Source: Bog-159 sp963709155 (GTDB lineage Bacteria > Acidobacteriota > Terriglobia > Bryobacterales > Bryobacteraceae). Taken from it: 64,000 bases of DNA. The DNA is taken from positions 682,001 to 746,000 of the forward strand of contig CAVPVD010000005.1 of NCBI GenBank assembly GCA_963709155.1, written 5' to 3'. Under the pieces are notes generated by a model. It ran no database searches, had not been told where the DNA came from, and saw nothing but the letters and a program-made list of their open reading frames with translations. The translations under genes and the position numbers were made by a program. Positions 36,161-45,737 of this stretch are shown in pieces; the stretch's first letter is position 1, and every line of letters begins with the position of its first letter.

Positions 36161-36513
36161 TGGTGGAGGCGGCGGGAGTTGAACCCGCGTCCGAGAAAGC
36201 CCGCAATGAAGAGAACTACGTGCGTAGCCAATTCAGCAACTTCAGCTTCCGCCTCAGAATCGGCAAGAGTGGCGGCCGCCTAGCCCGATTGATCTCGGCC
36301 TTATGCTCCGGACCGAAGCCATCAGCCTATCCCGCAAAATGACGCTCACTCACCGTCGCGCGGGCTCAGCGGCTGGAGCGGCTACCTAATTAAATTAGGC
36401 GGCGTATGCGAACTGTGTGTTGGCAGTTCTGTTTTTCCGATCGTTTTACGGGAGCTCGGAACCCGGCACGCCTCCCCACCACGATTCAATCCCGTCGAAT
36501 CCGTTGCGCCCCC
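36161..36513 (-). ncRNA. ssrA: Transfer-messenger RNA
   Basis: The 353-nt gene runs from GGGGGCGCAACGG at 36513 to the CCA end at 36161. The 5' GGGGGCG pairs with 3' CGCCTCC to form the acceptor stem, and the T-arm GGGTTCAACTCCCGCC precedes it. The conserved 5' block GGATTCGACGGGATTG is present. The tag frame is at 36395-36424. It rescues stalled ribosomes together with SmpB and marks the nascent chain for degradation. It is a one-piece tmRNA. The accessory region lies on its 3' side, but no duplicate of its 3' end was found there. Confidence 0.95.
36395..36424 (-). other. tmRNA proteolysis-tag reading frame
   Basis: The resume codon GCC at 36424-36422 begins GCC-AAC-ACA-CAG-TTC-GCA followed by TAC-GCC-GCC-TAA. 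This encodes the tag ANTQFAYAA, whose final Tyr-Ala-Ala fits recognition by ClpXP-type proteases. Confidence 0.9.
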
Positions 36514-36589
36514 ACATTTTGAACAACTTTGGAAGACTGGCGGTCAATCGGTCTGACCCGCGATTGAGATACAACTCGATTTTAACATA

Positions 36590-37363
36590 TCAGCTCTGCT
36601 GGAAGTTCACATCGATCTCGGTTTCCACTTCCATCGGCTTCGAATTCAGATATGTGGGCTGATAAATCCATTGCCGGACCGCGCTCATCGCCGCATCCAC
36701 CAGCAGCGGATGGCCGCTGATCAACTTCAGATCCTCTACATGTCCGTCTTTGCCGATCACGGCGCTCAGCCTTACCGTCCCGTGGATGCGCGCTTCAGTC
36801 GCCAGAACCGGATAGACCGGTAGCACCTCGTGCTCCAGCCTGGCGGCCTCCACCTGGCCGCCCACGCGAATCACGGCGGGCGGTTCGGGGGCCGGCGCTT
36901 TGGGCTGCGGCGGAGGCGGCGGTGGCGGCGGCGCTGCCGAAGGTACGCCTCCAATCACTCCGCCCAGCACGCCGCCCACCTGACCACCCGGCACGCCGCC
37001 GGAAACGCCGCCCACCTCGCCCGCCATGGGCGCAGGTGGTGCGATCTCAGGTTGGTTCAATGCCAACTCGCGCGGAACCGTCTTCGGTTCGGTCAACGTC
37101 GCAGGATTGAATATCTTGGGTGTCACCGCCATCTTCACGGGCCGGACCGGGGCTGCGCGGCCCGCCGGCGGAGGTGGAGGCGGTGGCGGTGGTGGCGATG
37201 GAGCCAACAAGTAGCTCATGGTCTCGATACGCGGCAGCGGCTGCACAAACATCAGCGGCACCACGATGATTAAGCCCACGGCCAAGGCTTGAAGAACCAA
37301 CGCCAGAATCATGCTGCGCGCCTTTCGGTCCCGGGTCCCGGCCACAAAGGTCTGCTCGAACAT
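36590..37363 (-). CDS. Energy transducer TonB
   Basis: This 257-aa protein has a short cytoplasmic N terminus and one membrane anchor (about residues 18-40). A long periplasmic linker (about 52-165) contains two Pro runs and a repeated GGV/GGVPGG segment. The TonB C-terminal domain (about 172-257) has VLPVYPVLATEARIHGTVRL and SAVRQWIYQPTYLNSKPMEV. It would transmit proton-motive force to outer membrane receptors. The start ATG at 37363 is preceded by GGAGGGG. No ExbB/ExbD genes are adjacent. It lies between tmRNA and lipA on the same strand. Confidence 0.9.
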   Translation of the reverse strand: MFEQTFVAGTRDRKARSMILALVLQALAVGLIIVVPLMFVQPLPRIETMSYLLAPSPPPPPPPPPPAGRAAPVRPVKMAVTPKIFNPATLTEPKTVPRELALNQPEIAPPAPMAGEVGGVSGGVPGGQVGGVLGGVIGGVPSAAPPPPPPPPQPKAPAPEPPAVIRVGGQVEAARLEHEVLPVYPVLATEARIHGTVRLSAVIGKDGHVEDLKLISGHPLLVDAAMSAVRQWIYQPTYLNSKPMEVETEIDVNFQQS

Positions 37364-37425
37364 ACATCCCCTCCACTTAGCAGGATGCCGTGCCGCGCCC
37401 GCGCGTAGCGCAGCCTTACAATTCC

Positions 37426-38337
37426 TTACAATGTGCGATCCGGCACGTCGGGGACGTCAGGCAAGACGGAAGCCGCGGCATGGTAGGAACTGCGGACCAG
37501 TGGGCCCGATTCCACGTGGGCGAAGCCCATATCGTAGCCCGCACGGCGCAGCTCGTCGAATTCGCCGGCCGGGACATAGCGTACGATGGGAAGGTGCTTC
37601 GGAGAGGGACGCAGGTATTGTCCCAGCGTCAGAATGTTTACCGCGTGCGCGCGCAGATCCCGCATCACGGCCAGGACTTCGTCGATCGTTTCGCCCAATC
37701 CCAACATCAGGCCGGACTTCACCGGCGTTTTGGGCGAAACGCTCTTGGCATAGGCCAGCATGTCGAGCGAGCGCTCGTAGCGTGCGCCCAGGCGCACCTG
37801 GCGGTACAGGCGCGGCACGGTTTCGGTATTGTGATTCAGCACGTCCGGCGCGGCGGCCATTACCGCGTTCATGGCCGCATGGCTGCCCTGAAAATCCGGC
37901 ACCAGCACTTCCACGCCGCAGCCGGGGATGCGCTCGCGGATGGCGCGAATCGTAAGGGCGAATAATTCGGCGCCACCATCGGTACGGTCGTCGCGGTTCA
38001 CGCTGGTGATCACTGCGAAGCGCAGACCCATGGCGGCCACCGCTTCGGCTACGCGGCGCGGCTCGTCGTAATCCACTGCGAGGGGCGCGCCTTTCTGCAC
38101 GGCGCAGAACCCGCAGCGGCGCGTGCAGACGTTGCCCAGAATCATAAACGTGGCGGTGCGATGGTTCCAGCATTCGCCCACGTTCGGGCAGGCCGCGCTT
38201 TCGCAGACCGTGTGCAGGCCCAGGCCCTCGATCAGGCTTTTCAGATCGCGATAATTCTGCCCAACCGGCGCGGGCGCGCGCAGCCACGCGGGGCGCGGCA
38301 GTGGCGGGGAAGCGATCGAAACCAGGCTGGCGCTCAT
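37426..38337 (-). CDS. lipA: Lipoyl synthase
   Basis: This 303-aa radical SAM enzyme inserts two sulfur atoms into protein-bound octanoyl groups. It has the auxiliary cluster motif CESAACPNVGEC (C-x4-C-x5-C, about 44-55), the radical SAM motif CTRRCGFC (C-x3-C-x2-C, about 72-79) and the terminal RSSYHA, whose Ser ligates the auxiliary cluster. The length is normal. Its ATG overlaps the stop of the FTCD gene by 4 nt, so it is translated with a histidine-degradation operon, which is unusual. lipB is not in the window. Confidence 0.94.
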   Translation of the reverse strand: MSASLVSIASPPLPRPAWLRAPAPVGQNYRDLKSLIEGLGLHTVCESAACPNVGECWNHRTATFMILGNVCTRRCGFCAVQKGAPLAVDYDEPRRVAEAVAAMGLRFAVITSVNRDDRTDGGAELFALTIRAIRERIPGCGVEVLVPDFQGSHAAMNAVMAAAPDVLNHNTETVPRLYRQVRLGARYERSLDMLAYAKSVSPKTPVKSGLMLGLGETIDEVLAVMRDLRAHAVNILTLGQYLRPSPKHLPIVRYVPAGEFDELRRAGYDMGFAHVESGPLVRSSYHAAASVLPDVPDVPDRTL

Positions 38338-39773
38338 GACAGCTTTCCCAGCCGCTCGCGCAGAGGCGCGATTAGCGCTTCGTCCTTCATGGACGCGATA
38401 TTGATGCGCACGTTGGCCAGCGCGCCGTCGATGCCGGCCTGCGCCAGGCCCTGCGCGGTTTCGATATCCGAACCAAACTTGGCGGGCGTGCTGGCGGCCA
38501 GATCGCGCAGGCGGCTCTTCAGGGCCGTGGCGGCCTCGGCCACTTCCAGCGGCACGACGGCGGCTTCGTGCAAAGCCTGCTCCACGAAGGGCGCGCGCTC
38601 GTCTTTGGGCCGTTTATACGCCGCGCGCACGCCATCGTAGGATGCCGCGTCGCGCTTCACCGCTTCGGCGAAGAATTTGCGATCGGCTTCGAAAGCATCG
38701 GCGGGAAGCTTGGCCAGTCCGGACACCATGGCTCCCAGGGCCGCCGCCATGGCTGCCGCCGCCGCCGCCGCACTGCCTCCTCCCGGCGTGGCCGTGGGCG
38801 CGGCCAATTCGTCCAGAAATTCGTTTAATCCATCCACTCGAGCGGCCTCTGCGAGACGGTTCTCTAATACCAGACTAGGATGAAAATTCTCCACCTGCAA
38901 ATACCATTCGGCGGTCATCTCGAGGGCGCGCTTGGGGATCAGCCCTACGATTTCGCTGCCCACAATGGACGCGCCGTAGCGCGCCGCTTCCGCGCGCACG
39001 GTCTCGAAGACGCGATGCATGGGGGTCTGCTCGAAATCGGTGAGGTTCATCGAAACCTGCGCCAGGTTCCGCGAAGCCAGCGGCACGCCCATAGACTTCA
39101 CGTAGCGGTATCCGCCGGATGAAAAACGGATCGCCTTGGCGATCCGCTTGGCGATCTCCACGTCGGCCGTATTCAAGTTGATGTTGTAGGCGATCAGGAA
39201 TTTGCGCGCGCCCACCACCGTGGCGCCTGCGCTGGGGTGCAATTCTGCTTCGCCAATATCGGGACGGCGGTCGGGGTTGGTGCGCACTTCGTCGCGCAGT
39301 CCTTCGAACTGGCCGCGCCGGATATTCTCCAGGTTGACGCGGTCGGGGCGCCGCGCGGCGGCTTCATACAGATACACGGGCACGCGCAGACGCTCCCAGA
39401 GGCGCTGCGCGAGATCGTTCGCGAGCCGCACGCAATCGTCCAGCGTGACGCCCTCCACCGGCACGAACGGCACTACGTCGCATGCGCCGATGCGCGGGTG
39501 TACGCCTTTGTGCTGGCGCAGATCGATCAGGCCGATGGCGCGCTCCACGCCGCGGAAGGCCGCCTCCACTACAGCCGTGGCCGGGCCGGCGAACGTCACC
39601 ACGGAGCGGTTGTGATCGGCATCCAGTTCGCGGTCGAGGATGGCAATGCCGCGCACGGAGCGGATGGCTTCGATAATGGCGTCCACCTTGGCGGCGTCGC
39701 GGCCTTCGGAGAAATTGGGTACACACTCCACAAGTTGGGTGCCGGCTGCTGCGGGTTGTGTGCTGGGGTTCAT
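38334..39773 (-). CDS. Bifunctional glutamate formimidoyltransferase / formimidoyl-THF cyclodeaminase
   Basis: This 479-aa fusion transfers the formimino group from N-formimino-glutamate to tetrahydrofolate and then deaminates it to methenyl-THF. The formiminotransferase part (about 12-300) begins QLVECVPNFSEGRD and includes HKGVHPRIGACDVVPFVPVE. The cyclodeaminase part (about 310-479) has LDELAAPTATPGGGSAAAAA and a helical rest. The start at 39773 (MNPSTQPAAAG) overlaps the hutI stop by 4 nt; the longer frame upstream lies inside hutI. It completes the route from urocanate to glutamate encoded here. Confidence 0.92.
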   Translation of the reverse strand: MNPSTQPAAAGTQLVECVPNFSEGRDAAKVDAIIEAIRSVRGIAILDRELDADHNRSVVTFAGPATAVVEAAFRGVERAIGLIDLRQHKGVHPRIGACDVVPFVPVEGVTLDDCVRLANDLAQRLWERLRVPVYLYEAAARRPDRVNLENIRRGQFEGLRDEVRTNPDRRPDIGEAELHPSAGATVVGARKFLIAYNINLNTADVEIAKRIAKAIRFSSGGYRYVKSMGVPLASRNLAQVSMNLTDFEQTPMHRVFETVRAEAARYGASIVGSEIVGLIPKRALEMTAEWYLQVENFHPSLVLENRLAEAARVDGLNEFLDELAAPTATPGGGSAAAAAAAMAAALGAMVSGLAKLPADAFEADRKFFAEAVKRDAASYDGVRAAYKRPKDERAPFVEQALHEAAVVPLEVAEAATALKSRLRDLAASTPAKFGSDIETAQGLAQAGIDGALANVRINIASMKDEALIAPLRERLGKLS

Positions 39774-41052
39774 GTTAGAGGCGCTCCGCGTTTCATGGTT
39801 ACTTTCACGTTGTTGGTTCCGAAATAATAGGGTAGTTCGCGATAGTCGCATACGTCGAGGATCAGCAGGTCGGCTTGTTTGCCCGGCTCGAGCGAGCCGA
39901 TGCGATCCGCGCACCCGAGCGCATGCGCGCCGTTGATGGTGGCGGCGGCGATGGCTTCCGCCGGCGACATGCGCATTTCGGTACAGGCTAGCGAAAGCAC
40001 CATTTGCATACTATAGGTGGGGCTGGTGCCGGGGTTGAAATCGGTCGCCAAGGCGACCGCGGCTCCGGCTTCGATCAGGGCGCGCGCCGGCGCATACGTG
40101 CGCAAACCGAGGTGAAAAACAGAGCCCGGCAGCAGCGTGGCGATGGTGCCCGATTGCGCCAGCGCGCGGATGTCTTCTTCGCCGGCCTGTTCCAGGTGAT
40201 CGGCGCTGGCGGCGTCCAGATCCACGGCCAGCCGCGCCGCTCCGGTGCGCGCGAACTGCTCGGCGTGGATCTTCAATCCGAAGCCCAGGCTGCGCGCGTG
40301 CTCCAGGTAGCGGCGCGCCTGGGCGAGCGTGAACGCACCGGAGTCGCAATAGATGTCTACGAAGCGCGCCAGCTTGCGGCGGCGGATCTCCGGCATCATA
40401 GTGGCGGCCATCCAATCGATATAAGCGTCGGGCCGGCCGCGATACTCGGGCGGCGGGATGTGCGCGCCAAGGTAGGTCGGCACGATATCCAGCGGCTCGC
40501 CACCTAGCTTCGCCAGCACGCGCAGGGTCTTCATCTCGCCGGTTTTGTCCAGCGCATAACCGGACTTGGCTTCGAGCGTGGTGGTGCCGTGGCGGGCCAT
40601 CGCGGCCAGCGACGCGCGGGCCTGCGCTGCAAGCTGCGCGGCCGGCATCCCGCGCACCGCCTCTACGCTGGAAAGGATGCCGCCGCCGGCCGCTGCGATA
40701 TCCGCGTAGCTGGCGCCCGCCAGCCGCATCTCGTAATCCACCAGGCGGGGCCGGCCGAAGACCAGGTGTGTATGGCTGTCCACGAACCCGGGCATCACCA
40801 CGCGGCCGGCGGCATCGATTTCGCGCGCGCGGCGGGCCGCCTGGAGCTTTTCGATGCGCCGCGCGGGACCCACTTCCACGATCGTGCCGTCCGCGATCAA
40901 AACAGCGCCGTTGGCAACAATACCCAAGTCGCGTAATGCCGTGCCGCGCCGTGGTCCGGCGCCGCCGCGCAGAGTCAGTAACTGCCGGGCGCCGCGCACC
41001 AGCACGCTGCCGCCGGCCGACTTGTGTGCCACAACCGCGCGGCGGGAGGTGG

Positions 41053-41056
<4 letters not shown>
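39770..41056 (-). CDS. hutI: Imidazolonepropionase
   Basis: This 428-aa amidohydrolase opens the imidazolone ring to give N-formimino-glutamate, the third step of histidine degradation. The metal motif MPGFVDSHTHLVFGRPR (about 70-86) is followed by GTTTLEAKSGYALD, the metal ligand His in KIHAEQF, and ALATDFNPGTSP with the catalytic Asp. A GTG at 41056 is the best start: it overlaps the hutU stop by 4 nt (GTGA), and longer extensions lie within hutU. It sits between hutU and the FTCD gene in the operon. Confidence 0.94.
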
Positions 41057-42708
<1,652 letters not shown>

Positions 42709-42732
42709 CAGCCAATGGTAGCGCGCGGCAGG

Positions 42733-44139
42733 TCACTCATTGCACGCCGCGCCAGCCGCCGGCGGTCCGGCGGTGGGTGCTATCGTACGCCATGACTCCA
42801 GTTCCGCGACCGTCTGGCGCCACACCACCACCAGCACCGATCCGATCAGGATCAGGCCGCCGCACAGCCCCGTCCACAGGCCGGGCGCGCCCCATCCCTT
42901 CCGGAAGCACAGCCAGATACCCAGCGGCAGACCGAAGAACCAGTAGAAGAAAAGGTTGCAGAGCATCGGCGTGCGCGTGTTGCCGGTTCCCCGCAGCGCG
43001 CCGGAAACCACCACCTGGCACCCGTCGAACAATTGAAACGCGGCGGCGATGGCCAGCAGCGTCACGCTCATGCGGATGACCGCGGGGTCGGTAGTGTACA
43101 ATCGCGCGATGGGCACCGGAATCGCCAGGAAGGCGCAGGCCGCCAGGCTCATGAAGGCCGCGCCCAGGGCGACCGCACTCCATCCCGCGCGGCCGGCGGC
43201 GCTCGGGAGGCGCTGTCCGATCAAGTGCCCCACGCGCACCGCCGCGGCCGAACTGATGCCCAAAGGCACCATGAAGGTCAGGCTGGCCATATTCAGGGCG
43301 ATCTGGTGGCCGGCCAGAGATACGGGGTCCAGCCGGGCGATCAGGGCGGTGGCCATGGCGAAAACCCCGATCTCCAGCAACACCTGCGTCGCCACGGGAA
43401 TGCCGAGCCTCAACAGCCGGGCGATCCGCGGCCAATCGGGCGCCAGCGAGACGTGAAACAGGCCCGGCTGGCGCGCGCGGTCGTAATAGAGCACGCAGGC
43501 AATCAACACGCCCACCATGTAAACGCGCGCGGCGAAAGTGGCCCATGCCGATCCGTCCGTGCCCGTCGCCCGGAAGCCCAGGTGGCCATAGATCAGGACC
43601 CAGTTGCCGAACAGGTTCACGGCGTTGGCGGATACTAGCGCGAACATCACCGGCTGGACCAAAGCCACGCCCTGCATATAACGCCGGACGGCGAAATACA
43701 ACATCAGTGGTGGAGTGCCCCAGTTCAAAATACGGATATAGGCGGTGGCTTGCGGCAGAATCGCCGGGTTGACGCCAAAGCGCGGAAGGCCGGCCGCCAA
43801 GGCGGTGTTGACCATCATCAGGGCGGGCGTGAGCATCGCGGACAAATAGAGCCCGTTCCACAATGAACGGTGGCAGTCCGCGATTCGTCCGGCGCCATAA
43901 GCTTGCGAGATCAGCGTATCCAGGCCCAGCAGCAGGCAACCGCCAAACACGGTGCAGGTGGAGAAGAGAATGCTCCCCAGGCTCACGGCGCCGATGGCCG
44001 TCGCGCTACCGGGCAGGCGGCCAACCATTATGGTGTCGATAATGCCCATGGCCATCCAGCCGAGTTCGGCAACGACCAGCGGCCAAGCCAAGGCCATCAT
44101 GGGTCGCCACTCGCGGCGGATGTCTTCGAGGGCGGACAT
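42733..44139 (-). CDS. MATE family efflux transporter
   Basis: This 468-aa protein has about 12 membrane helices and the MATE repeat structure. The first half has VAELGWMAMGIIDTIMVGRL (about 23-42), GAVSLGSILFSTCTVFGGC and LLGLDTLISQAYGAG. The second half repeats the pattern from VATQVLLEIGVFAMATALIA. It probably exports organic cations or drugs using H+ or Na+. It lies on the same strand as hutU, 24 nt upstream of it. That raises the possibility of cotranscription, but a functional link with histidine use is not evident. Confidence 0.9.
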   Translation of the reverse strand: MSALEDIRREWRPMMALAWPLVVAELGWMAMGIIDTIMVGRLPGSATAIGAVSLGSILFSTCTVFGGCLLLGLDTLISQAYGAGRIADCHRSLWNGLYLSAMLTPALMMVNTALAAGLPRFGVNPAILPQATAYIRILNWGTPPLMLYFAVRRYMQGVALVQPVMFALVSANAVNLFGNWVLIYGHLGFRATGTDGSAWATFAARVYMVGVLIACVLYYDRARQPGLFHVSLAPDWPRIARLLRLGIPVATQVLLEIGVFAMATALIARLDPVSLAGHQIALNMASLTFMVPLGISSAAAVRVGHLIGQRLPSAAGRAGWSAVALGAAFMSLAACAFLAIPVPIARLYTTDPAVIRMSVTLLAIAAAFQLFDGCQVVVSGALRGTGNTRTPMLCNLFFYWFFGLPLGIWLCFRKGWGAPGLWTGLCGGLILIGSVLVVVWRQTVAELESWRTIAPTAGPPAAGAACNE

Positions 44140-44206
44140 TCATTCAGGATCACACACGCGAGCTTTCCGCCGCCGAGGTGCTGTAGGGGGCCATTTGGGG
44201 TTTGGC

Positions 44207-44212
44207 TATAAT
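44207..44212 (+). promoter_or_regulatory. Consensus -10 element (TATAAT) of a leaderless promoter
   Basis: A perfect TATAAT begins 14 nt before the thioesterase ATG at 44221. The implied leader is 2 nt, with no Shine-Dalgarno sequence and no -35 box at 17-nt spacing. Confidence 0.6.
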
Positions 44213-44220
44213 TGCTTCGA

Positions 44221-44655
44221 ATGCCCCCTCAGGAAACCCGCATCCGCGTGCGCTATGCCGAGACCGACCAGATGGGCGTGGTTTACTATGCCAACTACCT
44301 TGTCTGGATGGAGGTTGGACGCGTGGAATACTGCAAGGCCGCGGGCTTCGAATACAAGCAGATGGAACTGGAAGACGGCGTGTATCTGGCAGTAGCCGAG
44401 GCGCGCTGCCGCTATGCTTCGCCGGCGCGATTCGATGACGAGGTGGTGGTCCGCACGTGGGTGGAAGAGGCCAACCCGCGCATGGTCCGGTTTGCCTACG
44501 AAATGCGGCTCGCGCTGGATGGGCGAAAACTGGCTACGGGCGAGACCAAGCACATCTTCCTGGGACGGGACCTGCGGCCCTGCAGGATGCCGGAAAAATA
44601 TCGGGAAAAGTTCTCCACCCATGTACCCGGAACAGATCAAAGCTCTCGCGCGTGA
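44221..44655 (+). CDS. YbgC-type acyl-CoA thioesterase
   Basis: This 144-aa hotdog-fold enzyme has the 4-hydroxybenzoyl-CoA thioesterase/YbgC signature: IRVRYAETDQMGVVYYANYL (about residues 7-26) with the catalytic Asp in ETDQMG, followed by WMEVGRVEY. The substrate is a short- or medium-chain acyl-CoA or acyl-ACP. The start at 44221 is preferred over an in-frame TTG nine nt upstream. The 3' end overlaps the queG start by 35 bp, so the two genes form an operon. No tol-pal genes are adjacent, unlike in many proteobacteria. Confidence 0.9.
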   Translation: MPPQETRIRVRYAETDQMGVVYYANYLVWMEVGRVEYCKAAGFEYKQMELEDGVYLAVAEARCRYASPARFDDEVVVRTWVEEANPRMVRFAYEMRLALDGRKLATGETKHIFLGRDLRPCRMPEKYREKFSTHVPGTDQSSRA

Positions 44656-45664
44656 CTGCGGATTCGAACTGGCTGGAATTGCGGCGGCGGTTCCGGTGCC
44701 CGAGGCCGGCTACTACGCGCGCTGGGCCGCGGATGGGTTTGCCGGCGCGATGGGCTACCTGACGGACCGGCGCGCCGGGTTGCGGGCCGATCCGCGGGCT
44801 TTGCTGCCTTCCGCGCAGTCGATCCTGTGCGTCGGCAAGCTCTACAACGGGCCGCAGCCTTACTCGACAGACTTCGGCGACCAGGATCTTGCATGGATCT
44901 CGCGCTACGCCTGGGGCGACGATTATCACCAGGTGCTACGGCGCGGGCTGGCGCGCGTGGTGGACGGATTGCGCGCATCCGTGCCAGACCCCTTCGACTG
45001 GAAAATCTGCGTAGATACCGCGCCGCTTCTGGAGCGCGCGTATGCACGGCATGCCGGCCTGGGCTGGATCGCCAAGAACACCTGCCTGATCAATCAGGCC
45101 ATGGGATCGTGGTTCTTTCTGGGCGAGTTGCTGCTTTCGCTCCCTCTGTCGGCGGACCAGCCGCCGCCCGACCGCTGCGGCTCTTGTACGCGCTGTATTG
45201 AAGCCTGCCCCACTCAAGCCATCGTGCCCACCGGCTTGGCGGAGGGTCCGGCGTGGGCCCTCGATGCGCGGCTTTGCATTTCATATTTCACGATCGAGCT
45301 GCGCGGAGCGGTGCCGGAGGCGCCGCGTCCCGGCATCGGACGCCACGTATTTGGATGCGATATCTGTCAGGATGTTTGTCCCTGGAACCGGCGCGCCCCC
45401 ATCACCAGTGAGTCGGCTTTCTCCGCGGCGCATTTCGCTCCGCCGCTGGAGAAACTGGCGGCGCTTTCCGAGGATGAATTCCAGGGCATGTTTCGCGACA
45501 GCCCGATCCGCCGCGCGCGCTACACCGGCTTCCTGCGCAACGTAGCGATCGCCATGGGCAATGCGCGGGATGAGAAGTTCCGGCCCGCGTTGCAGAAGCT
45601 AGCCGCGCAACCGGATCCGGCCGTAAGCGAGCCCGCGCGCTGGGGCATTCAGCAGTTGAAGTAG
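44621..45664 (+). CDS. queG: Epoxyqueuosine reductase
   Basis: This 347-aa cobalamin- and iron-sulfur-dependent enzyme performs the last step of queuosine synthesis on tRNA. The N-terminal domain has GYLTDRRAGLRADPRALLP (about 45-63) and KICVDTAPLLERAYARHAGLGWIAKNT (about 127-153). The two 4Fe-4S motifs are CGSCTRCIEACPTQAI (about 186-201) and FGCDICQDVCPWN (about 245-257). The C terminus is HEAT-like. The start at 44621 (MYPEQIKALARDCGFELAGI) fits the family and overlaps the thioesterase gene by 35 bp. Confidence 0.94.
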   Translation: MYPEQIKALARDCGFELAGIAAAVPVPEAGYYARWAADGFAGAMGYLTDRRAGLRADPRALLPSAQSILCVGKLYNGPQPYSTDFGDQDLAWISRYAWGDDYHQVLRRGLARVVDGLRASVPDPFDWKICVDTAPLLERAYARHAGLGWIAKNTCLINQAMGSWFFLGELLLSLPLSADQPPPDRCGSCTRCIEACPTQAIVPTGLAEGPAWALDARLCISYFTIELRGAVPEAPRPGIGRHVFGCDICQDVCPWNRRAPITSESAFSAAHFAPPLEKLAALSEDEFQGMFRDSPIRRARYTGFLRNVAIAMGNARDEKFRPALQKLAAQPDPAVSEPARWGIQQLK

Positions 45665-45717
45665 TGGGGCGGCCAATCCTGGCCGCAGCCGGCTTTCGAG
45701 CCGGCTTGCCCGCCCTC
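45664..45717. repeat. Multi-hairpin palindromic repeat, copy 2 (shortened)
   Basis: The 54-nt sequence starts in the last base of the queG stop. It keeps the outer GTGGGGC, the GCGGCCA-loop-TGGCCGC hairpin and the AGCCGGCT-loop-AGCCGGCT hairpin. It then jumps to the terminal TTGCCCGCCC, so two of the four hairpins seen in copies 1 and 3 are missing. It lies between convergent genes. Confidence 0.8.
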
Positions 45718-45737
45718 CAATTGTGTTTCCAACCCCG

